Source of the DNA: Pleodorina starrii
Lineage: Eukaryota > Chlorophyta > Chlorophyceae > Chlamydomonadales > Volvocaceae
Direction: 5' to 3'
Assembly: GCA_030267565.1 (NCBI GenBank)
Contig: BRXU01000001.1
Coordinates: 9,403,001 to 9,467,000 of the forward strand
DNA: 64,000 nt
Below the pieces are notes generated by a model. That model saw only the letters and a program-made list of their open reading frames with translations, searched no databases and had not been told where the DNA came from. Of the stretch, positions 10,382 through 21,500 are shown piece by piece; the first letter of the stretch is position 1, and the number at the start of each line of letters is the position of its first letter. The position numbers and the translations under genes are program-made.

Positions 10382-13300
10382 ATGTGGCGCGCGTTGATGT
10401 CCAGTCGCTTCGCCTCGTGGGTGGTCGGGATGGTCAGCATTCCGAAAGCTCGGCAGCAACAGCAGGAGCTGGACTTGCAGCGCCTGTACATCCTGACCCA
10501 ACTGCACAAGGGAACTTCTCAGGGCAAGTCGGCGAACATGCAAAAGTTGCTGCTCGAGGTAAACGTGGCGGGGGGAGGGGGTCAAACCGTCCCGGCGGAT
10601 AGGGATGGGTTTATCCGTTCAACGCTGCAATCGCGGCCGGCTCCACCCGAAAAAGGACGCGCCGCCTTGCGTGGCCGCCCGCTTCGCATGGCGCCGTGAA
10701 TCAGCCGCCCCTCAGTAGCGGGTATGTCCAATCACGCTTCGTCACGACTCCCCTCACTCCACCGCCCGGGGCCCCCTTCCGGCCACCCTGCGTTCGCTGA
10801 CGAGGGCTGCCGAGTGCACACACAGTGCCGCGAAGGCACCTTTGGTGGTGTTCTTACGATGTACTCCCGGGACCTTTCTCTTCCTCGTCCTGAAGTCTCG
10901 GGGTTTTGGATGGGTATCTCAGTTATCAAACCCAACCCAACCTTGCACACGCCATTCACGCCACATACGCTACTCACGCCGCTCGTTGTGTTGTGTTGTG
11001 CCATTTCTTGCCTCTTCTTATCTCTTCTTACCTCGTCGCCGCAGAGCCGATCCCTGGAGCCCTCCACGGTACATCGGGAGGTGCAGGCAGCGCTGCAGCT
11101 GCAGGTGGCCGGTGTGGCGCAGGCCCTGCACGACATACTGCAGCAGGTACGACCGATGGTCGTACACAGGCCGTCTAACATGAAGTGCGCCGCCGGGCCC
11201 AAACCGACCATCGTTCCTGGCATCGATCCGTCCGTCACTGGAAGCATGAAACCCACCGCGCCCCTGAAAGCGCACGTCTTGTCCTGCCGATTAAGAACCA
11301 AACCCGCATGCACTCCTGCTCCCTCTCCCTTCCCCTCTCCCGTCCCCTCTCCCGTCACCTCTCCCGTCACCTCTCCCGTCACCTCTCCCGTCCCCTCTCC
11401 CGTCACCTCTCCCGTCACCTCTCCCGTCACCTCTTCCTTCTCTCTCCTCTCCCCTCTCCCGTGCGTTTTCCCCGTCTCGTGTCCCGTGTTCGGTGCCGGT
11501 TGTCCCCCCGCCTGCTGATCCATGCCCCACGGGCCGCTCCGTGCCTCCCGAGCCCCCTCAGGCCGGCGACCCCGCCCCCGCCGCGGCCGCCATGACGGCC
11601 GCGCACCAGCGGCTGCTGCGGCGGCGCGAGCGAAACGCCTCGGGACTCAGCAAGCTCATTGCCGGCCTCACCGGAGCCGCCTCCGCCTCCGCAGCCACAG
11701 CGTCGGCCGCTGCCTCGGCCACCTCCACACCACCGGGCGCGGGGCCAGCAGCGGGGCCGGGACCCGACAGCAGCGGGGAGAAGGGCGCGGGCTGCAATGG
11801 CGGCGGATGCGGTAGCGGTAGCGGCGGCGGTGCGCCGCTGAGCCGTGCGCAGCTGGCGGCGGCGCTGCAGCGGCGGATCGGCTTCCGCGTGGAGCTGGGG
11901 CCGTCCTCGGTGCCGCACCCGGAGGCAGGTGGGGCCCGTGGGTGAACTGACTCGGCCACCCGCACCCGCACCCACACCCGTAGCTCGCGGCGTTCGTAGG
12001 GGGCGGCGCGCTGCATTGGCGTCCCCACACTTACGTTGTGGCCGTCCCCGGCGTGCAAAAGTGTAAGCCTGGCTCCTGAGCATCCGCGGGATAAGCCTTT
12101 GCTGCTTACGAAAAGCCCGGTAATACCGACCCAGTAAGTTGCGCCCGCGCCCGGCCCTCGTTTACTGACTCCGTGACGGACTCGGCCACCCGCACCCGCA
12201 CCCGTAGTTCTTGGTTGCCGACGACTCGGTGATCACGCCCGCGCCTTTTCGCCCTTCTGTCCCGCCCTCCCTGGATCCTTGCATGCTTGCCTTCGTGCAT
12301 GCAGGCACGGGTCTCTTCATTCGCGGCGAGGCTCGGCCGGGAGCCGTCGTGGCGATCTTCCCTGGAGTGATGTACGGCAGGACCCAGCTGGTGCACATGC
12401 CCAACTTCCCAAAGGCGCGTTGTTTATTGGGTCGCGGCCGCGGCTTGCAGGGGGCGAGGGGAGCGGGGCGGGGGCGGGGTAAGACAAAGGAGTCGCAGCG
12501 AAGAGAAACCGCAGACAAGTCTTGGGTGGGGGAGGGGGATCGGGCGTGTGGTGCGTACGCGTGTCGTCCAGTGTGTACCACACGGGGTCAAAATCTCAGC
12601 CCCACGCCCGTCTGTGGGTTTTGACCGTGCCTTCCAAAGCGCGCGGCCCGTGTACTCGTGTCTCACTCTCGCCCGTCGTGGCATGAGCCAAAGTGTGGCC
12701 GAGCTGTACGGCGGCGGCGCATCTCTCCGCGCGTTCCCACCCCTCGCGAGGGGAGGTGGGATAGGGGAGGGGAGAAAGGCATCAACTCGGCGTGTCGCAA
12801 ACAACGGCCGACAACAACAACAACAGCGCGGGCGCCTCTCCTCTCTACGCGGATTCGCCGCTACAAGCTTGGGCCGCCCCCTGCTCTTGCATCATGTTCC
12901 CCCTGGGATAGTACCTCGGGCAGCCCTCGCGCCGGATCGGCCAGGCCCCAACCGGCGGCAACAACCTCAACCGCCAACCGCATCCCAACTGACAACTGCC
13001 ACAACCCCATAAAACCAACCCGTGTGCTTTGAAGCCCCCGCGGAACCCGCAAACGCAACGCAATGCAATGCTACGCAGGTGGACACGGACAACCCCTACC
13101 TCAGCTGCCGGTACGACCAGAGCATCGTGGATTCCAAACCATGGGGCCGGGGTGACCCGGGGGTCGGTCCGTCCGCCGCCGTCACAAGTGCCACCGCCGC
13201 CACCACCGGCACCTCACAGTTCAAAACCGGCGCCTCTGCCGCCGCCCGGGGCTCGCCCGTGACGGCGGCGTCCGCAGGGGACGGCAGCAGCAGCGATTCA

Positions 13301-14998
13301 AACAGTAGCAGCAGCAGCAGCAACAACAACAATGCCTCGAGCGGCAGCGACGAAAGCATCAATAGCGAGGGCTTCAGCAGTAGCGGCAGTAGCAGCAGCA
13401 GTAGCAGCAGCGGTAGCGGGCCATGGTGGACGTGGGCGGGGCCGCTCTCCTCGGCGCTCGGATATCTGGAGGGGCGCCATCCGCTGGCGCTGGGGCACTT
13501 TGTGAACCACCCGGGGGCAGGTACGGATGTACGGTGGAAGTACGGATGCGCGTGCGTGTATGTGTGAATGTGCGGACGTCCGGTCTCCGGTGGCGAGTGA
13601 GGGAGAAGGGGGCGTCCCAAGGCCTCGGATCGCCTCAGGATGAAGTCCTCCGAGACGAGACAGGTCGCCACAGCACTGCACGTACACATACACCTTCACG
13701 TGCACATCAAAAACAGCGCGCCCCTGGGTCCCCGCTTGTGTCCCAGAACAACACGACAGCGCGACGCAACCAAAACCGAACCGTGAGTGAGGAGCAGCCA
13801 ACCAAAGAGATCGACAAAACAAGACCGGCGAGCGACGACGACGACAACGACGACCCGCGCTCAGCGAGTGGGAAACGGAGCGCAGGACTCTCCCTGTCTC
13901 CCCCTGTCCGCCTCCCCCCGCTCCCGCTCCCGCTCTTAACGATCTCTTCATGCTGGTCCCCGGCTGGGGCCCGGTTGGGGCCCGGGCCCGTTCGATAACG
14001 TCGCTTTCGTCCCTCCGCTGCGTTCTCTTCTTCGTTTTCCCCCCGCCCCCGCAGACCAGTCCCCCAACGTGCTGGAGGCCTCCCTGGACCTCCCCCTCGA
14101 CCACCCCGCCCTGGACACCGCCGCCGCCGCCGCCGCCCGCCCCTGGCTCCGAGCCTACCTGCCCACCTTGCAACCGCCTCTCCACTACGACCCGTACGGC
14201 AAGGACGGCGCAGATGAAGACGAAGACGACGACGATGACGAGGAGGAGAAGGAGGAGGAGGAGGAGCGCGGCGACGGTGCCAAGACGAAGACGAAGGGCT
14301 CAAACGCGGATGCGAGGGCGATGGCGTTGGGGGCGGGGGCGGCGGGAGCAGTGACCCACGGGTCGGTGTCGCGGCGCCGGCTGCCCGGGGAGCTTCGGCC
14401 CGAGGAGCTGCTGTCACCCCCGGGCGGTGTGGTGCGGCTGCTGGTGCTGGTGGCCACTCGGGGGCTGCGGGACGGAGAGGAGCTGCTGCAGAACTACCGA
14501 CTGAACCCGCACGTGGCGCGGCCGGACTGGTGGGTGGGTGGGTGGCGGGGGGTGGGGGGGGCTGTGAGGTGTGTTGAGAGGGGAATGCGTGGGTGGCGGT
14601 GCAGGGCAGGGTGGGAAAGGGGGAGGAGACGCTGGGAAGGGGTGGAGAAGGGCAGTCGCGCGGGTCATCTCAGGCGTGGCGGCCGCGGTGTGGTTGGCAG
14701 TGCCGGGCGGGGTCCTGGCAGAAGTCGCGCGCTGCCCCCGGTTCGTACTGTTTACGCACGCACGCACGCACGCATGAGGGTTATGAACCCTGGTCGCACC
14801 GCTCCAACACGGTTTTCCACATACATACATCCCCTGTCGTACAGGTACGTCGTACACGACGCGGAGGCTGAGCAGCGCCGCTGGGCCAAGATCCAAGCGC
14901 TGGATCTGGGCTTCAAGTCGCGAAGTGCAGCCGGGGCCGGGGCCGCTGCTGGCAACGGCGGCGGCGGCGGCGGCGGCGGCGGCGCAGCCGGGGGCTGA
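10382..14998 (+). CDS. SETD9-type SET domain protein
   Basis: Seven exons give one frame of 608 residues: 10382-10558, 11045-11146, 11562-11928, 12305-12414, 13079-13520, 14055-14529, 14845-14998. The order of conserved blocks matches SETD9: an N-terminal helical part, GFRVELGPSSVPHPEAGTG at the start of the SET fold (near residue 200), FIRGEARPGAVVAIFPG, NPYLSCRYD...DSKPWG, HPLALGHFVNHPGADQSPNV (around 395), LLVLVATRGL and GEELLQNY (near 545). Like its relatives it keeps the NH...PN and E-x-L-x-x-x-Y elements but lacks the usual Cys between them. Algal insertions include poly-Ser (about 13300-13420) and an Asp/Glu run (about 14214-14265). SETD9 proteins are putative lysine methyltransferases with uncertain substrate. 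The fourth intron needs a GC donor (AAAG|GCGCGT). A truncated inverted copy lies at 52.6-54.5 kb. Confidence 0.8.
11331..11432 (+). repeat. 12-bp minisatellite in intron 2
   Basis: About eight units of C(C/A)CCTCTCCCGT in a pyrimidine-rich array 5' of the exon 3 acceptor. It could act as an extended polypyrimidine tract; this is inference. Confidence 0.7.
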
Positions 14999-15539
14999 GG
15001 ACGGCGGCGGCGGTGCCGGATGAGTGAGCTCGGCGGCGGCGGCGGCGACCCACGTTTCATTGCTTTGGCACGTGCAGGGCCGCCATCCCATGTTCAGGAT
15101 GAATCCACACGACACGCCTGTGGACCAGAGAGATTGTGTCATAACCCTGAAGTTGTTGATGACGTACCACCACTGTACGGCCCGAGCGCGCGGGCAGCTT
15201 GGACGGGACACACATGCGGGTCGGGGGTTAGGGGTGGGTTTGGGACTCCTTGGCGGAGAGACGGTCGGGATCTGACATCTGAGCGCTGGCCATAGGTCGG
15301 TCGCTCCTGGGGATGCGGGGGAGAACGGACTGGTGCGGTGCAGGATGGTGCGGTGCAGGATTTGATTCTTGATTGACTTTCCAAGACTGACGCTTTGCAG
15401 CGTAGTGAAGGCTGGTGCTGCAGGTGCGTGTCGAATGATTTTGAGCCCAACTTGACGATTGCCGTGCTGCAAGGGAGTGGTGGCAACAATGACAGAGGCT
15501 TTGGGTCCATCTGTAACACACGGGGGAGTTGCTTACTCC
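14999..15539 (+). promoter_or_regulatory. Probable 3' UTR with polyadenylation signal
   Basis: After the TGA at 14996-14998 there is a TGTAA at 15512-15516, the polyadenylation signal used by volvocine algae, just before the dispersed repeat begins. A 3' UTR of about 530 bp is usual for this group. Confidence 0.4.
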
Positions 15540-16400
15540 ACTCGCTATGCTGTTGAAGTGAGATTCGAGTTCCTGGGATCCAACTCCAGATACCTAACAT
15601 GGGGCTTGCCGTGCAGGCAAGCCTTACGTGAGGAAGCTGCCGCAAGGGCTTCGTACATACACGGGCATTCCGCAGGAGATGAGGAATTGTTCTTGTGGTC
15701 GGTATAGTGGGCTCCAGACCCTCGGGAGAATGGAGTCGGCGGGCCAGCGGGCCGTGCATTGCATACTGGACGACCAGGGCAAAAACAACCCAGAGAGATA
15801 CGACCGAGCCCGGGGGAAGGCCAGGTAACACAAGCTCCCCAGGGGAGCCGTCCCGTCCGAACCTGGAAAAGGCTCAATTCCGGATAAGAAATAATTTCAA
15901 AACAGTTGGTTGCCCCGTAGAGGCCCAGCCGGGTGGCCTAGCCGCCCACTCAGGCATGCGATCCGTCTGCCGCCCGCAGCTATCCGTTTTCGCTGCTCAG
16001 GTTACTGCCTCACGCGGTCCCAGATTAATCATCAAGCACGACCAGCCCCCGTCAGGGAAGGACCGTTGCCGACTGTAGGCTCAGAGCGGACACGCCATCG
16101 ACGCAGACGAACTAGACCGGCTGAAGCATATGGCACTTCCAACTATCAGCCCCCACGCGGGTGACAGAGGGACGCGACTCCCCCCGGCATTGAACAGCAG
16201 ACCTCGTCACCTTGGACGTGGCAAGCTATATACCACATGTTTAGATGTCGCCTCTACTACATAATATCACATCATGATTGTCGTACACATGCCGTACTTT
16301 TGATGGGAGCTTTTCGTCATCCTCGCGAAATCGTTGCAGAGATCTGAGCCTATGGGATTTTAGCCCTTCTCTGTTGCCCTTCGAAGCGTCCACCGGGAAT
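15540..16400 (+). mobile_element. Dispersed repeat element, copy A
   Basis: This block recurs twice more in the window on the opposite strand (51816-52440 and 54532-55036). Landmarks are GAAGTGAGATTCGAGTTCCTGG at its left (about 15557), AGAGATACGACCGAGCCCGG (15797), AAAACAGTTGGTTGCCCC (15898), a conserved core to about 16230, and an end at CGAAGCGTCCACCGGGAAT (about 16382-16400). No copy has a convincing protein: the shared 84-codon frame at 15910-16164 is kept only because the DNA is conserved. Copy A has an extra about 200 bp (15600-15780) missing from the copy at 52.3 kb. Confidence 0.65.
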
Positions 16401-18585
16401 TCCTGAAATGGTCGCACCGGTCTTAATGCTTTGGTGTTATCGTACAGTGTTTTATCGTACAGAAAATCCTTGCGTCTGTACCCGTCATCCGCTCATCCCC
16501 TTGCCATTTGCGGTCCCGTTGCAAGTGTGCTTGGCTGGGGTGAGGCTGAGGTCTGTGACCCGCCCCCCCCAAGCCTGTCACGCTATCTCGTGTGATTGCC
16601 ATAGAACGTGGCAGATACTGAGAATCGTTGGCTGATTACTAAGAACCGTTGTCGGTTAGTTAGGAGCCGTTGGGTGTGGCCCCTTCGGATTAGCTTCCGT
16701 GCACCGTTTCCGTGCGACGCCTGAGTCGTCGACACTTTGTTGTTATTACATTTATTTGTTGTCATTGTACGGGGCCCCGACTGAGCAAGAAGCAATACAG
16801 TGCGGGTTCCCCTGGAGGTACGAAAAGTGCATTGCGCGGGCTTGTTATAGTCCGGCGGCCGTGCGAGACACCTTATCTGTGTCTCGCACTTTGCAGTGAT
16901 AAGACTCTAAGTAGCAAACATTCACAGATCCGCGATGGACAGACGGCGTGACGCAGTCTTTGTAAGTTCTTTCGGTGATCCGTTTCGGTAATCCGTCCTC
17001 CGAGGAGGACATCGTGCCCAGGTCGCCCTAGGAGAGAGCTGCGTAGCTCGTCTCCCGAAGGCGCGTGCTCTTCCGTAGGCGCCGCTCCAAGGGGGGGAGT
17101 GTCCCGATGGAGCTCTGCTGCGGCTTTTCCCTCCACACTCAACGCGCTTCTATTCGCCTATGGAGGTGCTGTGCAAAGCTCCACAGTACCACCGAGCCTA
17201 CATGCGGTACTCGCAGCTGTTAACGTCTGCAACGGGGCTCAATGGCGGGGGGTGCCGTCCACGGGAAATCCAGCCGACACCACTGCCACTAGGAGAAACC
17301 ACTGGGTTCTCACGGGTTCTCCAGCTTGGAAATCACGGCGGCTGCAAAAGCAACGCGGGCAAAACGTCCCCTGCACGCCTGCAGTCGGGAAGAAGGGCAC
17401 TGGTACTGCACTAGCACTCCTTACAACTCCCTTAACCCTCCCACCCCCCTTTCTGCCGCCCGACGCCGACACACCGCTCCGCCGGCATCCCACCACCGCC
17501 CCGCTCACCCACTGCCCGGCTCGCGTGCCGAGACAAACAGCAGCTCCCGACACGCAGTGCCAGACTCCCCCCCCCGGACGTATCGCACCCGTTATCGGGA
17601 GCGGGGACTGTGTGCTTCGTGCTTCAACAAGCCCAGCTGTATCAACGAGCCGCGCCGGCCCCTCCCACAATGCCCCCGTAAGGCCCCACGCTGGACATTG
17701 AAAGGTCGACAGGGGTTGCGGCCGCCGTGATACCGTATGTATGACGTATGACCCAACCCTCGCCTAAGCAGCCGGGACCGTCGTGTGCCGCTAGGTTCCT
17801 ACTCAGCCAACTCCGCGGCCATATGACCCATGGATCGGCACCGAGGCCGCATATAGCGCATATTCCCCGGATGCCCGCGCTCGACTGTTGTTACGTCGAG
17901 GGTTGTTACTTCTGACGCAGCGGCTGCCCTCCTGCCACTCCTGCCACAGTTGCGTTGCAGGCCCTGCACAAAAGAGCTACGGTGTAGGCGGGCGGGCTGT
18001 TAAGACACGCAGATAAGGCCGCCTTCCCTGAGCCTGGAACAGACAGCTTTCGGCAGGCCCTCGTCATCAGCATATCAAGTAGAATTCATGACGTAGCGCC
18101 GCCCCGCGCACGCCTCATTGACAAACTGTCCATGACGTGCTTTGCTTCGCCTGTACGACATGCGCGCGGCATATACCCTCCACGGTCCTCAAATACCCCC
18201 CATCAGCCCGTGTGGCTAACCAGGGCCCACACCTTGCGTCGCCTCCGTCCCTTCGCTTAAGAGACGGTGCACCGCCCGCTCGAAAAGCCCTCCCTTCCCC
18301 TCCCCCTTCGCCCCCTCCAGCCCCCCTCGACGGCACTACTGGACCACCGCCAGCGCCGCCATCCCCAACTGTTAATCACTTAACCACGCAAACCAGCAAC
18401 CACAGCTGCCACCCCCCGCACCCCCCGCACCACCGCAAAGGCAGCTCATTCCGCCCGCCACCTCGCCGACCTGCAGTTCCCTCCCGACGACCACGCCCTC
18501 CTCCCCCAGTCAAAAACACCCAAACACACCTCACCACCCAAGCTCATCGCCCGCCGCCTTATCTCCCTTCCTCCCTTCATCACGC
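16401..18585. other. Intergenic stretch with several hairpins
   Basis: No gene is supported. It contains a perfect hairpin at about 16862-16888 (TGCGAGACAC / GTGTCTCGCA), another at 16998-17013 (GTCCTCC / GGAGGAC) and a third near 17031-17055 (GGAGA...GAGCT / AGCTC...TCTCC). TTACA at 17421-17425 is the only minus-strand TGTAA I noticed behind the NUP98-NUP96 stop, 1.16 kb away. The 17450-18560 part is C-rich with short open frames only. Confidence 0.45.
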
Positions 18586-21500
18586 CTAGGAACACGCCAC
18601 CCGGCCGCCCGCCTCCGCCACCGCCACCGCAATGCCTCCCAGCTGCAACTCCGCCGCCAGGCAGCCCTGCAGCGCCAGACCCGCCTGCAGACCCGCGAAA
18701 CGGGTCTCCCAGCCGGCGCCAACCGAGCCGCCGCCGGCAGCCGCCGCCGCCGCCCCGGCCGTCATCGACATCAGCACGCCGTGCACGCGCGCCGAGATGC
18801 GCCCCAGCACCAGCCGCCGCCGCAGGCGCTGCCGCTCCGCCGCCTCGTCCGTCCCCAGCAGACCGTCGCCGCCGCCGCCGTCGGCGGCGTTGAGCGCCAG
18901 CTGCGCCTCCTGCACCAACTTCGCAAACTCGTCCAGCGCGGCGAGGGTGACGCCCTCCGGCAGGCCTGCCGCCGCCGGCGGCGGCGGCGGCGCCGCCATC
19001 AGCTGCGGGCCAAACAGCGCCAGGTATCCGCCATACAGGCCGCCGCCGGTCGACCAGGACGGCAGCCCGCAGGCGGCAGGCTCCAGGGCCTCCACAAGTG
19101 CCGCCAGCTGGGTCCAGGCGCCCGACAGGAACAGCGCCGGCGCGACGCTGGCCACGAAGACGTCGTGCGCGGCGTCGGCGTCGCCGGCCGCCAGCAGCGC
19201 GGTGCAGCGCGCGTCGTCGTCGCGAGTGTACTGCGTCCAGGTGGCTCGTGCCTCCGCCATCAGCGCCGTCGGCACGTGGAGGCTGTCGGACAGGAAGGCC
19301 TCCCGGGCGCTGCGGGTGTGGTAAGAAAGGAGGGACAGGGAGGCAGAGACACGAATTATGGAGGGGCAAGGAGGAAGAAGACCCGCAGCGAATGCAAGAG
19401 GGGATGGTGGGTCGGGGCGGGAGCAGCCAGAAGAGCAGGCCTCCCGGGCGCTGCGGGGTTGTTAGTAAACGAAGAGTAGACTTCAAGAGGTGATGCAAGT
19501 GGTGCGGTATGTAGGCCAAGTTCAGGTGCCCAGTAGCGACGGGCGGAAGGCGACGGCGTGCTGCGCGCTCTGTTGTTGGCGATACGCTCAACAGCCAAAT
19601 AGCGAAATAACCGAAAGAGAGAACTCGAGGCTCGGGCAACTAACGAAAGCAAAGGAGCATGCGGCGACAGCGTCCCCCCCCCTCCCCCTCCCCCTCCCGG
19701 CCTCTTCGGGACGTGTTAACCTGCCCGACATCAACAACGCACTCAACGCACTCAACAACGCACTCAACGCACTCAACAACGCACTCAACAACGCACTCAA
19801 CGCACTCAACAACGCACTCAACGCACTCAACAACGCACTCAACGACGCATCAACGACGCATCAACGACGCACCTGTCGGTGGACCACTCGGGCACACTCA
19901 TGGCCAGCAGCTCCCGCACCACCCGCCGCCGCACCGCCGGGCCGCCGCCGTCGCCTCCGCCGCCGCCGCGCGGCAGGTCGGGGATGGTGAGCGCCACAAA
20001 CACGGCCCACTCGCACAGCCCGCCCGCTAGCAGCAACTGGGAGATGAACTCCAGGGTGGTCGTCAGGACCTCGTTGTCGTATTGGGCGCGCGCTGACGCG
20101 TCGACGTCGGTGTCGGTGTCGGGAGGCGCCGCCGACCCGGCTGGCGGCAGCACGCCCACGGCCTGTTTGTGCCCCGGGGTAGAACGTTGAAGTGATCAAG
20201 TGGCGCGGCGACGGCGTTGGTTGGGTCGTTCATCGGAAGGTACAGCGCTTGCGGCCGACACAACGCGACGCGAGAAATCCGCCCAAGTGATGACAGGCGA
20301 AGGCGGCGACGCGGCGGTTCCTCACCCCCCCCCAACCCCCACCTGCAGCGCCGCCATCAGATGCCAGGCCAGGCTGTGGTCCAACGGATTGGGGCTGTAG
20401 CCCGAGCAGCGGAGCAGCCTGCTGCAGCCGCCGCCGTCGAGCCACGCCGCCAGCGCGCGCGCCGCCGCCGCCGCCACGCCGCTGGCGCTGGCCTCCAGCC
20501 CCTCCGCCAGACAGTCCGCCGTCGCCGCCGCCGGCGTGGTGGCCCACAGCTGCAGCAGCTCCCACTGCACGTCGGTGGAGCCCGAGGCGGCGGCGCCGCT
20601 GCCGCCGCCGCCGCCGGCGCCCGTCGCCGACGGCTGCAGGCCCTCCACGTGGTACGGCGCCGGGTGCGGTACGACAGCGGGTTCCGAGTGGCGGTCCATG
20701 ACGTACTGCTTGACGGCGGTGACGGGGGAGCGGGTGTTGGGGGTGCCGTACCAGAGGTACAGCCCCAGCAGCCGGCGCCAGTCCAGGGTCATCAGGCGCT
20801 GGGGTTCCAAGACCTGGGAGCCGTGGGAGGGGGACAGGGGAGGGTTACTCACGGATAGACCGGAGCCCGAGAACGTTAAACATGTGCGGAACCAAGTGAG
20901 ATCTGAGGGGGTTGGGTTCATTAGGCAGAAAAGGGAGGGAGGGACTGAGGGAGGAAGCTGGAATATTACCGGCTGGAGGGCGCTTCGTATGGGCTGCCCG
21001 GCGCTCTGCCCGCGGCTGTGTCTGCTGCTGCGCTGTACTGATGGGCAAAGAAGAAGGACGGCGACCAACTCGCGGCCGGCACCCCAGCGACCCATGCGGC
21101 GGATGGCACACACACGGGGGATGGCGCCCACTCCCGCCCACTCCCACTCCCACTCCCGCTCGCTCCAGGGAACGGGCGCCCTCCCCCGTGTGTGTGCAAT
21201 CCCCCGCTGTGCGGTGGGCAAGCACATGTGGGGGGAGGGCAGTCACGTGGCAGCCACCCACCGGCGGACGGGGGGGGGCTGTCCGCCCGTGTCACCCACC
21301 CACCCAGCCAGCCAGCCACCCACCTCTCCCGCCAGCAGCTGGAACGCGGCCAGCCTCTCCGGCGCCACGTGCTCCAGGAAGCCCGATTGCTGCCACACCG
21401 CCAGCTGGGTGGACAAATGAGCGCGGGACGAGGCGCGGCTGCCGGCCTGCGCACAGCAGCAACCGCGCCAACCGCCCCCAACCGCCAAGTCCGTCAGGGA

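Noticed and set aside
11427..12083. 218-codon minus-strand frame
   Set aside because: Antisense to exon 3 of the SETD9-type gene, rich in Arg/Gly/Ala as expected from its complement.
15910..16164. 84-codon frame conserved in all three repeat copies
   Set aside because: Conservation extends equally over non-coding parts of the repeat, and changes between copies do not favour synonymous sites as far as can be judged by eye.
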